From assembly GCA_965199135.1 (NCBI GenBank), contig OZ240685.1, forward strand, positions 2,914,001 to 2,978,000: 64,000 nucleotides of DNA. The letters run 5' to 3'. The notes below the pieces were generated by a model, which saw only the letters and a list, made by a program, of their open reading frames with translations, was not told the DNA's origin and did not search any database. The stretch is from EB88 sp965199135. Lineage in GTDB: Bacteria; Acidobacteriota; Terriglobia; Terriglobales; Acidobacteriaceae. Positions within the stretch are counted from its first letter, which is position 1. The number at the start of each line of letters is the position of its first letter. The position numbers and the translations under genes are program-made. Positions 19,306 to 28,457 of this stretch are shown here, in pieces.

Positions 19306-20148
19306 ATGCTAAATCTTCTTCTGTCGCCGCGCGCTGCCGCGGAACTCATTCGAACGTCTGGAGCCATCGCGCTCGATGCGACGCTTTCACCGCCCGGAAC
19401 TTCACCGTCGATCTCCCCGGGAGCGAGCTACCTGGAAGCTCATCTGCCGGGTGCCGGCTTCTTCGACATAGAGGAATTTTCCGATCACTCGAGCGCGCTG
19501 CCACATATGCTTCCTTCGCCGGAACAGTTTGCCAGACAGATGTCTGCTCTCGGCATCGGGAACGATAGCCCATTGATCGTGTACGAGCAGCACGACCTGT
19601 TCGCTGCGCCACGCGCCTTGTGGACGCTACGCACGATGGGCGCGACCAAGGTTGCAATGCTCGATGGTGGGCTCAGAGCGTGGCGCGAGGCAGGCCTGCC
19701 TCTCGATGCGGGCGAGGTGCGACGTTGTCCCGCAAGCTTCATCGCGTCCCCCGCGTCCAGAGGGGTGGCTACGTTGGCAGAGGTGCGGCAGACACTAAGG
19801 GACGGTGGCCAGGTGCTGGACGCCCGATCCCAGGGACGCTACACCGGTGCCTCTCCCGAGCCACGTGTGGGACTTTCTTCCGGACACATGCCTGGAGCCA
19901 TCAGCCTTCCCTACACCGAACTTGTAGACGGCGGACGCTTCAAAGATCCCGAAGGGTTGCGGGCTATCTTCGCCGCGAAGGGAATAGACTTCGAGCGACC
20001 AGTTACGACCAGTTGTGGGTCAGGCGTAACGGCGGCGGCCCTTGCACTCGCGCTAAACCTCTCGGGAGCGACAGACGTTAGACTCTACGACGGATCCTGG
20101 GCCGAGTACGCCCAGGATCCAGACAGTATCATTGTCAAGGGTCGGTGA
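19306..20148 (+). CDS. sseA: Two-domain rhodanese, 3-mercaptopyruvate sulfurtransferase-like
   Basis: A 280-residue protein, the same length as E. coli SseA. The N-terminal rhodanese domain is the inactive type (DGGLRAWREAGLPLD near 125-140). The C-terminal domain has LDARSQGRYTG and the active-site loop CGSGVTA, the variant typical of 3-mercaptopyruvate rather than thiosulfate sulfurtransferases. The start ATG at 19306 begins just before LLSPRAAAELI; the upstream frame overlaps the MHS gene and is discarded. Predicted cytoplasmic. Operon with the MHS transporter suggests that the imported solute could be a sulfur compound, but this is inference. Confidence 0.9.
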   Translation: MLNLLLSPRAAAELIRTSGAIALDATLSPPGTSPSISPGASYLEAHLPGAGFFDIEEFSDHSSALPHMLPSPEQFARQMSALGIGNDSPLIVYEQHDLFAAPRALWTLRTMGATKVAMLDGGLRAWREAGLPLDAGEVRRCPASFIASPASRGVATLAEVRQTLRDGGQVLDARSQGRYTGASPEPRVGLSSGHMPGAISLPYTELVDGGRFKDPEGLRAIFAAKGIDFERPVTTSCGSGVTAAALALALNLSGATDVRLYDGSWAEYAQDPDSIIVKGR

Positions 20149-20236
20149 GACCTGGCTTTGTATCGCAGGATGCAAAGAGGTTTTAGACGCAAGGGGTGGG
20201 GTCGCATCTAATCCCGGAGAAACGAGGAGATCCCCC

Positions 20237-20617
20237 ATGCCTTCCTACGTCGATGCCGTTCAATCCCTTGATTTGTCTGCTTCTGATGACGACGCCGTTC
20301 TTGCCCTTGTGAAGCGGGGAATTCCATCCTCTGTTCTTCCGAAGCTGCTTGACTTAGGCATCACCGAAGCAGATGTTTCTCTGGCCGTGGAGCACCCTGA
20401 GTCCGGGACACTGACCCAGAATGACAGTTTGAGCGTACTGCGCATGGCGGATGTCGCGATGCATGCAAAAACAAAGTTCGGAACAAACGAAGCGCTTATA
20501 GCCTGGCTCCACCAGCCGGTTGCGGAGCTCGGAGAGCAGTCGCCAATAGCTTCTCTCAAGAGCGACGAAGATGCCGACCGTCTCGCCATCATCTTAGATC
20601 AAGCCACAGCGGCGTAG
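20237..20617 (+). CDS. Orphan MbcA/ParS/Xre-type antitoxin-like protein
   Basis: A 126-residue protein with a start at 20237 and GAGGAGA about 6 bases upstream. LALVKRGIPSSVLPKLLDLG resembles the helix-turn-helix region (shown in part) of Xre/MbcA/ParS antitoxins. The C-terminal block, with ALIAWLHQPVAELG then SPIASLKSDEDADRL, follows the family pattern WLxxPxxxLGxxxPxxxLxxxxGxxxV that binds RES-domain toxins. No RES toxin gene follows: a terminator comes 26 bases downstream and then an opposite-strand gene. So it is either a solitary antitoxin, a decayed pair or a regulator of other function. The gene starts 88 bases after the sulfurtransferase. Recognition is from pattern memory and needs a profile search. 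Confidence 0.72.
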   Translation: MPSYVDAVQSLDLSASDDDAVLALVKRGIPSSVLPKLLDLGITEADVSLAVEHPESGTLTQNDSLSVLRMADVAMHAKTKFGTNEALIAWLHQPVAELGEQSPIASLKSDEDADRLAIILDQATAA

Positions 20618-20642
20618 GATCGAGCCGCAGCAGCGTAGGGCC

Positions 20643-20676
20643 AGGCCTGTAGTGGATTCGCGTCCTCTACAGGCCT
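20643..20676 (+). terminator. Hairpin terminator after antitoxin-like gene
   Basis: AGGCCTGTAG and CTACAGGCCT form a perfect 10-base stem with a 14-base loop, followed by TTT. It lies between the convergent antitoxin-like and GH2 genes and probably serves both. Confidence 0.75.
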
Positions 20677-20680
20677 TTGC

Positions 20681-23092
20681 TCAAACCGTCTCGGCAGTGG
20701 CCGGGGCGAGAGTGAACTGAACCGTCTGTGTGCCGAGACGCAGGTGTCGCGCCTTCAACGTAGCGACACCCTCCGCCTGCTTCGCTCGTACCCACACCGC
20801 CCCGGTACCACCGACCAGCCCGAATGGATTATCGCCGATCAACTCTGCAGGGCCTTCTAACTCAAAGACAATCGGATCATTCGCGGATGGATGAACATTG
20901 CCAAACTCATCGGTCACCCGCAGCACAATCCTGGTTGAATCCGCGCCGTCTGCGATGAGTTCAATGTCATCCGGATGCAGTGTAAAAAGGCTGTCGACAC
21001 CATTGCCTGACAGTGTTCTCGAAATTACCTGCTTACCAGCAATGTAGCCATCCATCCTGAGATCACCCCATGCGAAGTCGAAACGCTTGTCGTTTAGTAC
21101 CCTCATATCCAACTGGAACGGCGGGTACTTGAGATGGGCAAACTCCTCGCGATCGGGATCGAGCTCCGCCAGGGGCTTCCAGGGGTTCGTGGGGATACTC
21201 TTTTCGCGCAGATAGAACTTGATGTGGTCACAGTTCGAGCAGACCACCGCTCGACGAAACTCTGTCGCTTCGTCGCTCTTGGCCCAGTGGAACGCCGGTT
21301 CGAGCACGATCTCTTCCGAGGGGTCGCACTGCGACTTGTAAAAGCCGGCGGCAGCCTTCGGTTCGCGGAAGATATCCGTCACCCCGTGATAGCAGATCCT
21401 GTCTCCCGCGCCGAAATTGCTGTGGGTGTTGTAGTCGAAGGCACACCACCCGATGCCTCCTGCATATCTCGGGTCTGACGCGAGTTGATCATGAATGCGG
21501 GCATGCCGGAGGGTATGTTCTCTCTGCCGCCCATCATCATCCGTTGTCTTTACCGGATAGGTGTGGCCAACGAACTCGGTATTGAGGTAGCGCGGGTGGT
21601 TGGGCTCGCGTAGCGGGAACCCGAAATCGTTGATCGTGAACACGTCTTCGAGAAGCTCTGAATCCTTGAAATTACGGATGCCTCCTGTCTGCCGAGACGG
21701 ATCCAGTGCGTGGGCGAGAGCATTGGTCCGAACGTAGAAGTCGTGATCATCATGCGATTCATTAATCCTTACGCCCCAGAGGATGATCGAGGGATGGTTC
21801 CAGTCACGGCGAATCATGCGGCCAACGTTATCAATGGCAATCAGCTTCCATGGTTCGGGCCCGATGTGTTGCCAGCCCGGGATCTCTTCGAGAACAAGAA
21901 GTCCGATCTCGTCGCAGCAATCGAGGAAGTGCCGGGACTGCGGGTAGTGGGAGGTACGCACGATGTTGCAGTGCAGAGAGTGCCTCAGGATCTTTGCGTC
22001 CTGCCGCTGCACTCGCGCCGGCATCGCCTGGCCGACAAAGGGGAAGGTCTGGTGACGATCGAGTCCCCGCAGCTTCACTATCTTGCCATTTAGCGAGAAG
22101 CCGTGATCGGTAAACATCGCCTCGCGGAAGCCGATCGTTCGCGTGTCTTCATCGATCGGGTCGGAACCTCTCAACAGTCGAGTGTGGACGGTGTAGAGGC
22201 GGGGGTGCATTGTGTCCCACAACTCGATGCCTTGCAGGTTCCCAAGCGTGACCGTGTGCTTCTGCGGAGACAGGATGCTTTCGGTACCAAGATAGGCGGG
22301 AGCCGCCGTTTTCGGATCATCTGTGGCGTCGGGATCCTGCGTGTCTGCCAACGAGACGCGCTCGCTCCCGGTAGCGATGACCCGCTCGCCGTCACGGAGC
22401 TCAACGTGCAGCGTCAGAGGACCATGCTTTGCTGCGGAAGACCCGGCAAGAAAGCAGTCGACGTGCAGTGTTGGTGCGCTCATCACGTCGGAGGCATGCG
22501 CAAAAATGTTGTCCAGGTATAACTCGGGGACGATGCGCAGCGACACTTCACGATAGATCCCGCCGAAGGTCATGTAGTCGATCTCGTAGCCAAAGGGCGG
22601 TATGTCCGCACGCTCCGTCGAATCGAGCCTGACTACGAGAACGTTTTCAGAATCTTTCTTCAAGTGCGGGGTCAGCTCAAACGAGAAGGGAGTGAAGCCG
22701 CCCTTGTATTCGCCGAGTGATACGCCATTGATAAAGACCGTCGACGCGGTCATGGCGCCTTCAAAGTCCACAAACACGCGCTTGCCTTCGGCTCCGGCCG
22801 GGTAGCGAAACCGCCGGCGATAGGTCGAGATGAACTCATACGAGCGATCATCGAAGTTATGCCACGGGAGACGTATATTGGTATGCGGGATCACGACCGC
22901 GTCCCACCCTGAATCATCGTACGTTGCGCCTTCCGCACCGTCGACCTGCGCAGCCTTGAAGCGCCAGCCCCGGTTCATAGGCAGGACCATGCGGCCGCCT
23001 GCTGGCGCCTCTGCAGCAAACGAGGAGCGTAGGCTTATTGCCGCTCCTGCAAGGAGGGCACTGGTGGTCTTGAGAAATTCGCGTCGACGCAT
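20681..23092 (-). CDS. Tat-exported glycoside hydrolase family 2 (beta-galactosidase-like)
   Basis: An 803-residue enzyme with a twin-arginine signal (RRREFLKTT, then an Ala-rich hydrophobic core). The sugar-binding domain (about 40-190), an Ig-like domain and a TIM barrel (about 330-590) follow in GH2 order, with C-terminal beta domains after it. The acid/base Glu is in RINESHDDH near residue 442 and the nucleophile Glu in NTEFVG near 502. Relatives are beta-galactosidases, beta-glucuronidases or other exo-beta-glycosidases, so specificity is open. Folded export to the periplasm is expected. It lies 113 bases downstream of the FAD/Fe-S dehydrogenase gene on the same strand. Confidence 0.92.
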   Translation of the reverse strand: MRRREFLKTTSALLAGAAISLRSSFAAEAPAGGRMVLPMNRGWRFKAAQVDGAEGATYDDSGWDAVVIPHTNIRLPWHNFDDRSYEFISTYRRRFRYPAGAEGKRVFVDFEGAMTASTVFINGVSLGEYKGGFTPFSFELTPHLKKDSENVLVVRLDSTERADIPPFGYEIDYMTFGGIYREVSLRIVPELYLDNIFAHASDVMSAPTLHVDCFLAGSSAAKHGPLTLHVELRDGERVIATGSERVSLADTQDPDATDDPKTAAPAYLGTESILSPQKHTVTLGNLQGIELWDTMHPRLYTVHTRLLRGSDPIDEDTRTIGFREAMFTDHGFSLNGKIVKLRGLDRHQTFPFVGQAMPARVQRQDAKILRHSLHCNIVRTSHYPQSRHFLDCCDEIGLLVLEEIPGWQHIGPEPWKLIAIDNVGRMIRRDWNHPSIILWGVRINESHDDHDFYVRTNALAHALDPSRQTGGIRNFKDSELLEDVFTINDFGFPLREPNHPRYLNTEFVGHTYPVKTTDDDGRQREHTLRHARIHDQLASDPRYAGGIGWCAFDYNTHSNFGAGDRICYHGVTDIFREPKAAAGFYKSQCDPSEEIVLEPAFHWAKSDEATEFRRAVVCSNCDHIKFYLREKSIPTNPWKPLAELDPDREEFAHLKYPPFQLDMRVLNDKRFDFAWGDLRMDGYIAGKQVISRTLSGNGVDSLFTLHPDDIELIADGADSTRIVLRVTDEFGNVHPSANDPIVFELEGPAELIGDNPFGLVGGTGAVWVRAKQAEGVATLKARHLRLGTQTVQFTLAPATAETV

Positions 23093-23205
23093 ACGAGATG
23101 GATCATCCTGACTCTGCTTTGATAGATCATCCGCGGAGGCTGCTGTTCTGCGGACGGTCCCTAGAAGCTTAGACTAGTGGCAGCACGTTGCGTTTGCCTC
23201 GGTCG

Positions 23206-26148
23206 CTAGCATGTTCCAGCAAGCACCTCGGCGAGATGCACAGCCCGGCGCGGGCTGTTCTGCGCGATCTGTTCACGGCAGCTGAACCCACTGCTGACAA
23301 GGACGTCCTGCGCGCCCGCTGATCGCACAGCCGGGAGCAGCACCCGTTCTGCGAGCGTCTGCGAGACCTCGTAGCTGCTCTTCTCAAAGCCGAATGGTCC
23401 CGCCATCCCGCAGCAGCCGGAATCGAGCAGTTCGACGGATGCCCCGGTCGCACCCAAGAGGCTCATGTCTTCCTTCATTGACATCAGCGCTTTCTGGTGG
23501 CAGTGCGCATGCACAATGATGCGCCGCCCCTGCTGCTTCTGTGGCTGCCAGTCGGGTGCACGCTGCACAAGCAGCTCACCCAGCAGCATCGTCTGCCGGC
23601 TCAGCTTCTGCGCTCGTTCGTCGGTGGGAAAGAACTTCAACAGTTCATCGCGGAAGACACTGGCGCACGAAGGCTCCAGCATGACCACTGGCACACCTGC
23701 GTGAATCTCAGGGGCAAAGCGATCAAGAATGGACTGCAGGTACTCGCGAGCCTTATCAAGGAAGCCGAAGTCGTACAGGGGGCGGCCGCAGCAGACGTGT
23801 CCTCGAGGCACCCGGACCGTGTGTCCCGCGGAAGCAAGCACTTTTGCTGCAGCCGAGAGAGCCTGCGGACGGAAGTAGTTGTTCCAGGTATCCGGCCACA
23901 GCAACACGGGTTTGGTGTTGCCGGCAGCGCGATTCCTGCGAAAACTCTGCTGGAAATTTCTCGCAGCAAACGCAGGCAGCCTTCGCTGAGGCGCCACGCC
24001 GAGTGCCTGCTTCATCAACTTCTCCATGAAGGGGACGCGGAGTGGCAGATTCGCGAGCGCGGGTGAGAGCGAGGCCAGTTGAGCCCAGCGGTCCATGGAG
24101 CCGAAGGCGTAGTGGCTCAGTGGACGACTTTGCCCTTCGTAGTAGTGCGCCAGGAACTCCGACTTCCAACTGGCCATGTCGACGTTGACCGGGCACTCGG
24201 TTTTGCAGGCCTTGCAGGAAAGGCAGAGATCGAGTGCTTCTTTGACGGCCTCATTCCGCCAGCCGTCCTTGAGGATCGTGCCCTGCAGCATCTCCCAGAG
24301 CAGGTGGGCGCGGCCACGGGTGGAGTGCTTCTCTTCACCAGTGGCCATGTAGCTTGGGCACATGGTGCCATGGTCCACTTTGCGACAGGCGCCCACACCG
24401 ACGCAGCGCGACGTCGCTTCTGCAAAGGAACCGCCGTCGCCTGCATAGCTGAACCAGGTGGCAGGCTGCGCGCGCTTGTACTCCGGGCCGACGCGAAGAT
24501 TCTCGGTCGGCTCGTAGACGCGGACCGGGTCGATGAGCTTTCCGGGATTCATGCGGTTGGTCGGATCCCAGAGTGCTTTGAACTGCTGAAAAGCGGACAT
24601 CAGTTCCGGCCCAAACATCTTTGGCAACAACACGGCGCGCGACTGACCATCCCCATGCTCGCCTGAGAACGAGCCACCGTACTTCAGGACGATGTCGGCG
24701 GCCTCGTCGATGAAAGCGCGATACCTGGCGACGCCTTCGGTGGTCGTGAGATGAAAGGAGATGCGGAGGTGCACGCAGCCCTGGCCAAAATGACCGTACA
24801 TCGGGGAACGATACCCATACCGGTCGATGAGCGTGAACAGCTCCCGCAGGTATGCGCCCAGCGCCTCTGGCGGTACTGCTGAGTCCTCCCAGCCCTCCCA
24901 GCCGCTTGGCTCACCCGGCACATAGACCGAAGCACCAAGCGCGGCCTCGCGGACCTTCCATACCCGTGCCGCCTCGGCTTCGGTGTAGAGCGCAACCGTC
25001 GGAGTCACTTCGAACTCTGCTGCAAGGCGGGAGAGCGTCTCGGCCTGCCGATCCGCATCCTCCGGCGAGTCGGCACCGAACTCGCACAAGAGAAATCCAC
25101 GCCCCGGCGGCAGGAGTTGAACATCGTCGACGACCAGCTTCTTCAGACGCATGAAGTCCACAAGGACGCCGTCGAAACCTTCCAGACCGATGGGCTTGAG
25201 CGCGAGCACCGCAGGGACATGGTCTGCGGCGATGAATGCATCGGCAAAGCCCAGCGCCACAAGTCGACGGTGTTGCGGGCTTTGCTTGAGCTCGCAGGTC
25301 GCTTGGAGAATCGTGACGCAGGTGCCTTCGCTGCCCACGAGTGCGCGTGCCACGTGGAAGCCATTCTCCGGCAGAAGCTGGTCGAGGTTGTATCCGGAGA
25401 CGCGTCGCGGGATATCTGGAAACCGCTCGCGGACGAGCGTGGCGTACCGATCTCGCAACGAACGGAGGCCCGCATAGATCTCTCCTTTGCGGCCACCTGC
25501 CTGGATGATCGCAGCGAGGTCCTGCTCAGACGTTGCGCCAACCTGCATGCGGGTTCCGTCATACAGAAGAATGTCGAGCGACTCGACATTGTCGACGGTC
25601 TTGCCGCCCATCAGGGCATGCACACCACAGGAGTTGTTGCCGATCATGCCGCCGAGAGTGCAGCGCGAATGTGTCGCGGGGTCCGGGGCAAAGGTGAGCT
25701 CGTGCTGCTCGGCAGCATTCCGGAGCGCGTCCAGCACGATACCTGGTTGCACGCGGGCGCGCCTCCCGAGTGGATCGAGGGCTATGATCCCGTGCATGTA
25801 CTTCGAGAAGTCGAGCACCACGGCGACATTGCAGCACTGCCCGGCGAGCGAGGTTCCGCCGCCCCGGGAGAGCACTGGCGCACCGTATTCACGACACGCC
25901 TGAACAGTGGCGACAACGTCCTCCTCATCCCGAGGGAGCACCAGCCCGATCGGCACCTGCCGGTAGTTGGAGGCGTCCGTCGCATAGAGAGCACGCGAGC
26001 CGGCATCGAAGCGGACCTCGCCCTTCACGGTGGCCCGAAGTCGGGACTCGAGAGCCGCTGCTTCTGAAAAGCCTTCGTGGAGGTGGGGCGTCGCCTGGAG
26101 GATGGGGAGGAGTGGTGCGCTGGTGCCCATAGAGGCAGTGTGCTCCAT
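23206..26148 (-). CDS. Fused FAD-linked / Fe-S dehydrogenase, YdiJ (D-2-hydroxyacid) type
   Basis: A 980-residue fusion of a GlcD-like flavoprotein and a GlcF-like iron-sulfur protein. The FAD-binding part includes SRGGGTSLAGQ near residue 95 and LGGMIGNNSCG. The Fe-S part has two cysteine clusters, CVGVGACRK...MCP near 580 and CLSCKACKTECP near 641, then two CCG motifs, GHVCCGRP near 783 and GCCGMAGPFG near 909, the layout of subunits that pass electrons to quinones. E. coli YdiJ, a D-2-hydroxyglutarate dehydrogenase, has the same architecture and size. The frame runs on to 26916, but that region is antisense to the transporter gene; ATG 26148 or 26130 is the likely start. Substrate probably a D-2-hydroxy acid. 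Confidence 0.9.
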   Translation of the reverse strand: MEHTASMGTSAPLLPILQATPHLHEGFSEAAALESRLRATVKGEVRFDAGSRALYATDASNYRQVPIGLVLPRDEEDVVATVQACREYGAPVLSRGGGTSLAGQCCNVAVVLDFSKYMHGIIALDPLGRRARVQPGIVLDALRNAAEQHELTFAPDPATHSRCTLGGMIGNNSCGVHALMGGKTVDNVESLDILLYDGTRMQVGATSEQDLAAIIQAGGRKGEIYAGLRSLRDRYATLVRERFPDIPRRVSGYNLDQLLPENGFHVARALVGSEGTCVTILQATCELKQSPQHRRLVALGFADAFIAADHVPAVLALKPIGLEGFDGVLVDFMRLKKLVVDDVQLLPPGRGFLLCEFGADSPEDADRQAETLSRLAAEFEVTPTVALYTEAEAARVWKVREAALGASVYVPGEPSGWEGWEDSAVPPEALGAYLRELFTLIDRYGYRSPMYGHFGQGCVHLRISFHLTTTEGVARYRAFIDEAADIVLKYGGSFSGEHGDGQSRAVLLPKMFGPELMSAFQQFKALWDPTNRMNPGKLIDPVRVYEPTENLRVGPEYKRAQPATWFSYAGDGGSFAEATSRCVGVGACRKVDHGTMCPSYMATGEEKHSTRGRAHLLWEMLQGTILKDGWRNEAVKEALDLCLSCKACKTECPVNVDMASWKSEFLAHYYEGQSRPLSHYAFGSMDRWAQLASLSPALANLPLRVPFMEKLMKQALGVAPQRRLPAFAARNFQQSFRRNRAAGNTKPVLLWPDTWNNYFRPQALSAAAKVLASAGHTVRVPRGHVCCGRPLYDFGFLDKAREYLQSILDRFAPEIHAGVPVVMLEPSCASVFRDELLKFFPTDERAQKLSRQTMLLGELLVQRAPDWQPQKQQGRRIIVHAHCHQKALMSMKEDMSLLGATGASVELLDSGCCGMAGPFGFEKSSYEVSQTLAERVLLPAVRSAGAQDVLVSSGFSCREQIAQNSPRRAVHLAEVLAGTC

Positions 26149-26223
26149 GCAAGCAGCCGAAAGCAAAGAGACCGGAGCGCATTTTCCTGCGAGTTCAGTC
26201 GGCCGACAAGGCATTCTTAAGAC

Positions 26224-27669
26224 ATGGCTACAACCAGCACCCTCCCTGGGCAGCATGCAGAGCGATCCAGTCGACCCAACCTGATTCTCGCGATCTGTTG
26301 CCTGAGCCTCCTGCTCTCGAGCATGGATGTCACGATTGTGAATGTCGCACTTCCGGCAATCCAGCATGATCTTCATGCCACGCTGCAGCAACTGCAGTGG
26401 ATCATCGACGCCTACACTCTCGTCATTGCGAGCCTGCTGATGTTCTCCGGTTCGCTGGCGGACTGCTTTGGCCGCCGCCGCGTCTTCCAGATCGGGCTGC
26501 TTTTGTTCACGGGCGGGTCGCTCCTGTGCAGCCTTGCGCCCAACATCGAGGGCCTGATTGCATTCCGCGCAATCCAGGGGCTGGGGACCTCCATGCTGAA
26601 CCCGGTCGCCCTCTCGATTATTGCCAACTCCTTCCGGGAACCACGCGGTCGAGCCCGAGCGATCGGAGTGTGGGGAGCAGTCGCCGGTATCTCCTTTGCG
26701 GTCGGTCCGATCATTGGGGGTGCGCTGACGCAGGCAGTAGGTTGGCGTTCGATCTTCTGGATCAACCTGCCGATCGGGCTTGTCGCACTGATCCTTACCG
26801 CGATGTACGTGCCGGAATCCAAGGCTGCGCGTGCCCGCGCGTTTGATCCGGTAGGCCAGGTGCTGCTCTTCCTCACGCTTGCCGCCCTGACGTACGGGGT
26901 CATCGAAGGGCCGCACCGGGGCTGGACCTCGGTCGAAATCCCGGGCCTGTTCTGCGGTTCTGTGCTCTCCCTCGCCGGTTTTTTGGTTTACGAACCACGC
27001 AGGAAGGAGCCGCTGCTCGACCTGCGCTTCTTCCGCAGTGTGCCTTTCAGCAGTGCAACCCTGCTCGCCATTTCCTCGTTCGCCTCCTTCGCCAGCTTTC
27101 TCTTTCTCAATGCGCTCTATCTGCAGCAGGTGCGTGGGCTCTCGGCGTTGTACACCGGGCTGTGCACGCTGCCCCTTGCAGTCATGATGACGATCTGCGG
27201 GCCACTCTTAGGGCGACTCGTGGGCAGCCGTGGCACACGTCCGTCTCTCCTGGTCTCCGGGACGGGCTTTCTCCTGAGCACGCTGATGCTGACGCAGCTG
27301 ACCGAACACACGTCGCTTGCATTCCTGCTCAGTTCCTACGTGCTCTTCGGAATCGGCATCGGGATGGTCAATCCGGCAATCGCGAACAATGCAGTGGCAG
27401 GCATGCCACTCTCCCAGGCAGGGGTCGCGGCAGCCGTCGCTTCCACCAGTCGGCAGGTCGGCGCGGCGCTCGGCGTTGCGATCGCAGGAACGGTGGTGAG
27501 TACAAGCCATGCGCATGGCTCGAACTTCACCGAAGCCACCCATCCGATCTGGTGGATTATGGTCCTGTGTGGAGCCGTCATCCTCTTCCTTGGCTGGGCA
27601 TCGAATACGCCGTGGTCACGGGCGAGCGCTGGGAGAGTTGCACATCTGCTGGGTGAGCCGGCACGTTGA
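26224..27669 (+). CDS. MFS drug/efflux transporter, DHA2 (EmrB/QacA) family
   Basis: A 481-residue transporter with about 14 hydrophobic helices. SSMDVTIVNVALPAIQ in helix 1 is the classical DHA2 motif, ADCFGRRRVFQIG is the loop 2-3 motif, and GVWGAVAGISFAVGPIIGG is motif C of drug antiporters. It would expel hydrophobic compounds in exchange for protons. It is divergent from the YdiJ-like gene, with only 75 bases between the starts, and is followed 17 bases later by an SDR gene. No regulator gene adjoins it. Confidence 0.92.
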   Translation: MATTSTLPGQHAERSSRPNLILAICCLSLLLSSMDVTIVNVALPAIQHDLHATLQQLQWIIDAYTLVIASLLMFSGSLADCFGRRRVFQIGLLLFTGGSLLCSLAPNIEGLIAFRAIQGLGTSMLNPVALSIIANSFREPRGRARAIGVWGAVAGISFAVGPIIGGALTQAVGWRSIFWINLPIGLVALILTAMYVPESKAARARAFDPVGQVLLFLTLAALTYGVIEGPHRGWTSVEIPGLFCGSVLSLAGFLVYEPRRKEPLLDLRFFRSVPFSSATLLAISSFASFASFLFLNALYLQQVRGLSALYTGLCTLPLAVMMTICGPLLGRLVGSRGTRPSLLVSGTGFLLSTLMLTQLTEHTSLAFLLSSYVLFGIGIGMVNPAIANNAVAGMPLSQAGVAAAVASTSRQVGAALGVAIAGTVVSTSHAHGSNFTEATHPIWWIMVLCGAVILFLGWASNTPWSRASAGRVAHLLGEPAR

Positions 27670-27686
27670 AGCCTGAGAGGTTCGTC

Positions 27687-28457
27687 ATGGAAAGCATCTA
27701 CGCCAGGTACCCAAGCCTACGAGAGCGCGTGGTGGTGGTCACTGGTGGCGCCAGCGGGATCGGGGCAGCCATCGTTGAAGCCTTTGCCGAACAGGGTGCG
27801 CATGTCGCTTTCCTCGACGTGCAGCAGAATGCTGCTGGAGCATTCGTTGAGCAGCTCCGGGATCGATATAGCGCTTCTGTCCACTTCCGTCGTTGCGACC
27901 TCACGGACGTCGGCGCGATCACCGCGGCAATGAACTCCGTCGAGCGAGAACTCGGACCAGTGAGCGTGCTGGTGAACAACGCCGGCAACGACACACGGCA
28001 CGCGATCGAAGATGTGACACCGGAGTTGTGGGATCGCATCCTCGCGGTCAACCTGAAACACCAGTTCTTCACCACGCAGGCCGTGCTGCCAGGAATGCGA
28101 AAGCGGGCAAGCGGGTCAATCATCAACATGAGCTCGATCGGCTGGATCATCCCTTCGGTGAAGCTGCCGGTCTATGTGACGGCGAAGGCAGCCATCGTCG
28201 GCATGACGCGGACCCTGGCGCACGAGCTTGGGCCGGACAACATCCGGGTCAATTGCGTGCTGCCGGGCGCCATTCTCACCGAGCGGCAACAGCAGCTCTG
28301 GTTTACCCCGGAGTACAAGGAGGAGATCCTGCGCAACCAGGCGCTGAAGCGCATTTTGGGTCCAGAAGAGGTCGCACGACTGGTCCTCTTTCTTGCCGCG
28401 GACGACAGCTCTGCCATCACGAGCCAGAGCTATGTCATCGACGGTGGCTGGGTTTAG
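27687..28457 (+). CDS. Short-chain dehydrogenase/reductase (SDR)
   Basis: A 256-residue classical SDR. The NAD(P)-binding motif is TGGASGIGAA, NNAG follows near 105, and the catalytic Ser and YVTAK are in INMSSIGW and YVTAKAA. The acidic residue in FLDVQQ after strand 2 favours NAD. The start ATG at 27687 has GAGAGG 6 bases upstream. Relatives include sugar dehydrogenases and 3-oxoacyl-ACP reductase-like enzymes, so substrate is open. The last 4 bases overlap the convergent MFS gene. It may be cotranscribed with the DHA2 transporter. Confidence 0.9.
   Translation: MESIYARYPSLRERVVVVTGGASGIGAAIVEAFAEQGAHVAFLDVQQNAAGAFVEQLRDRYSASVHFRRCDLTDVGAITAAMNSVERELGPVSVLVNNAGNDTRHAIEDVTPELWDRILAVNLKHQFFTTQAVLPGMRKRASGSIINMSSIGWIIPSVKLPVYVTAKAAIVGMTRTLAHELGPDNIRVNCVLPGAILTERQQQLWFTPEYKEEILRNQALKRILGPEEVARLVLFLAADDSSAITSQSYVIDGGWV

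Noticed and set aside
26149..26916. N-terminal extension of the YdiJ-like frame
   Set aside because: It is antisense to the DHA2 transporter and its sequence is charged and low in complexity; the family N-terminus begins near 26148.
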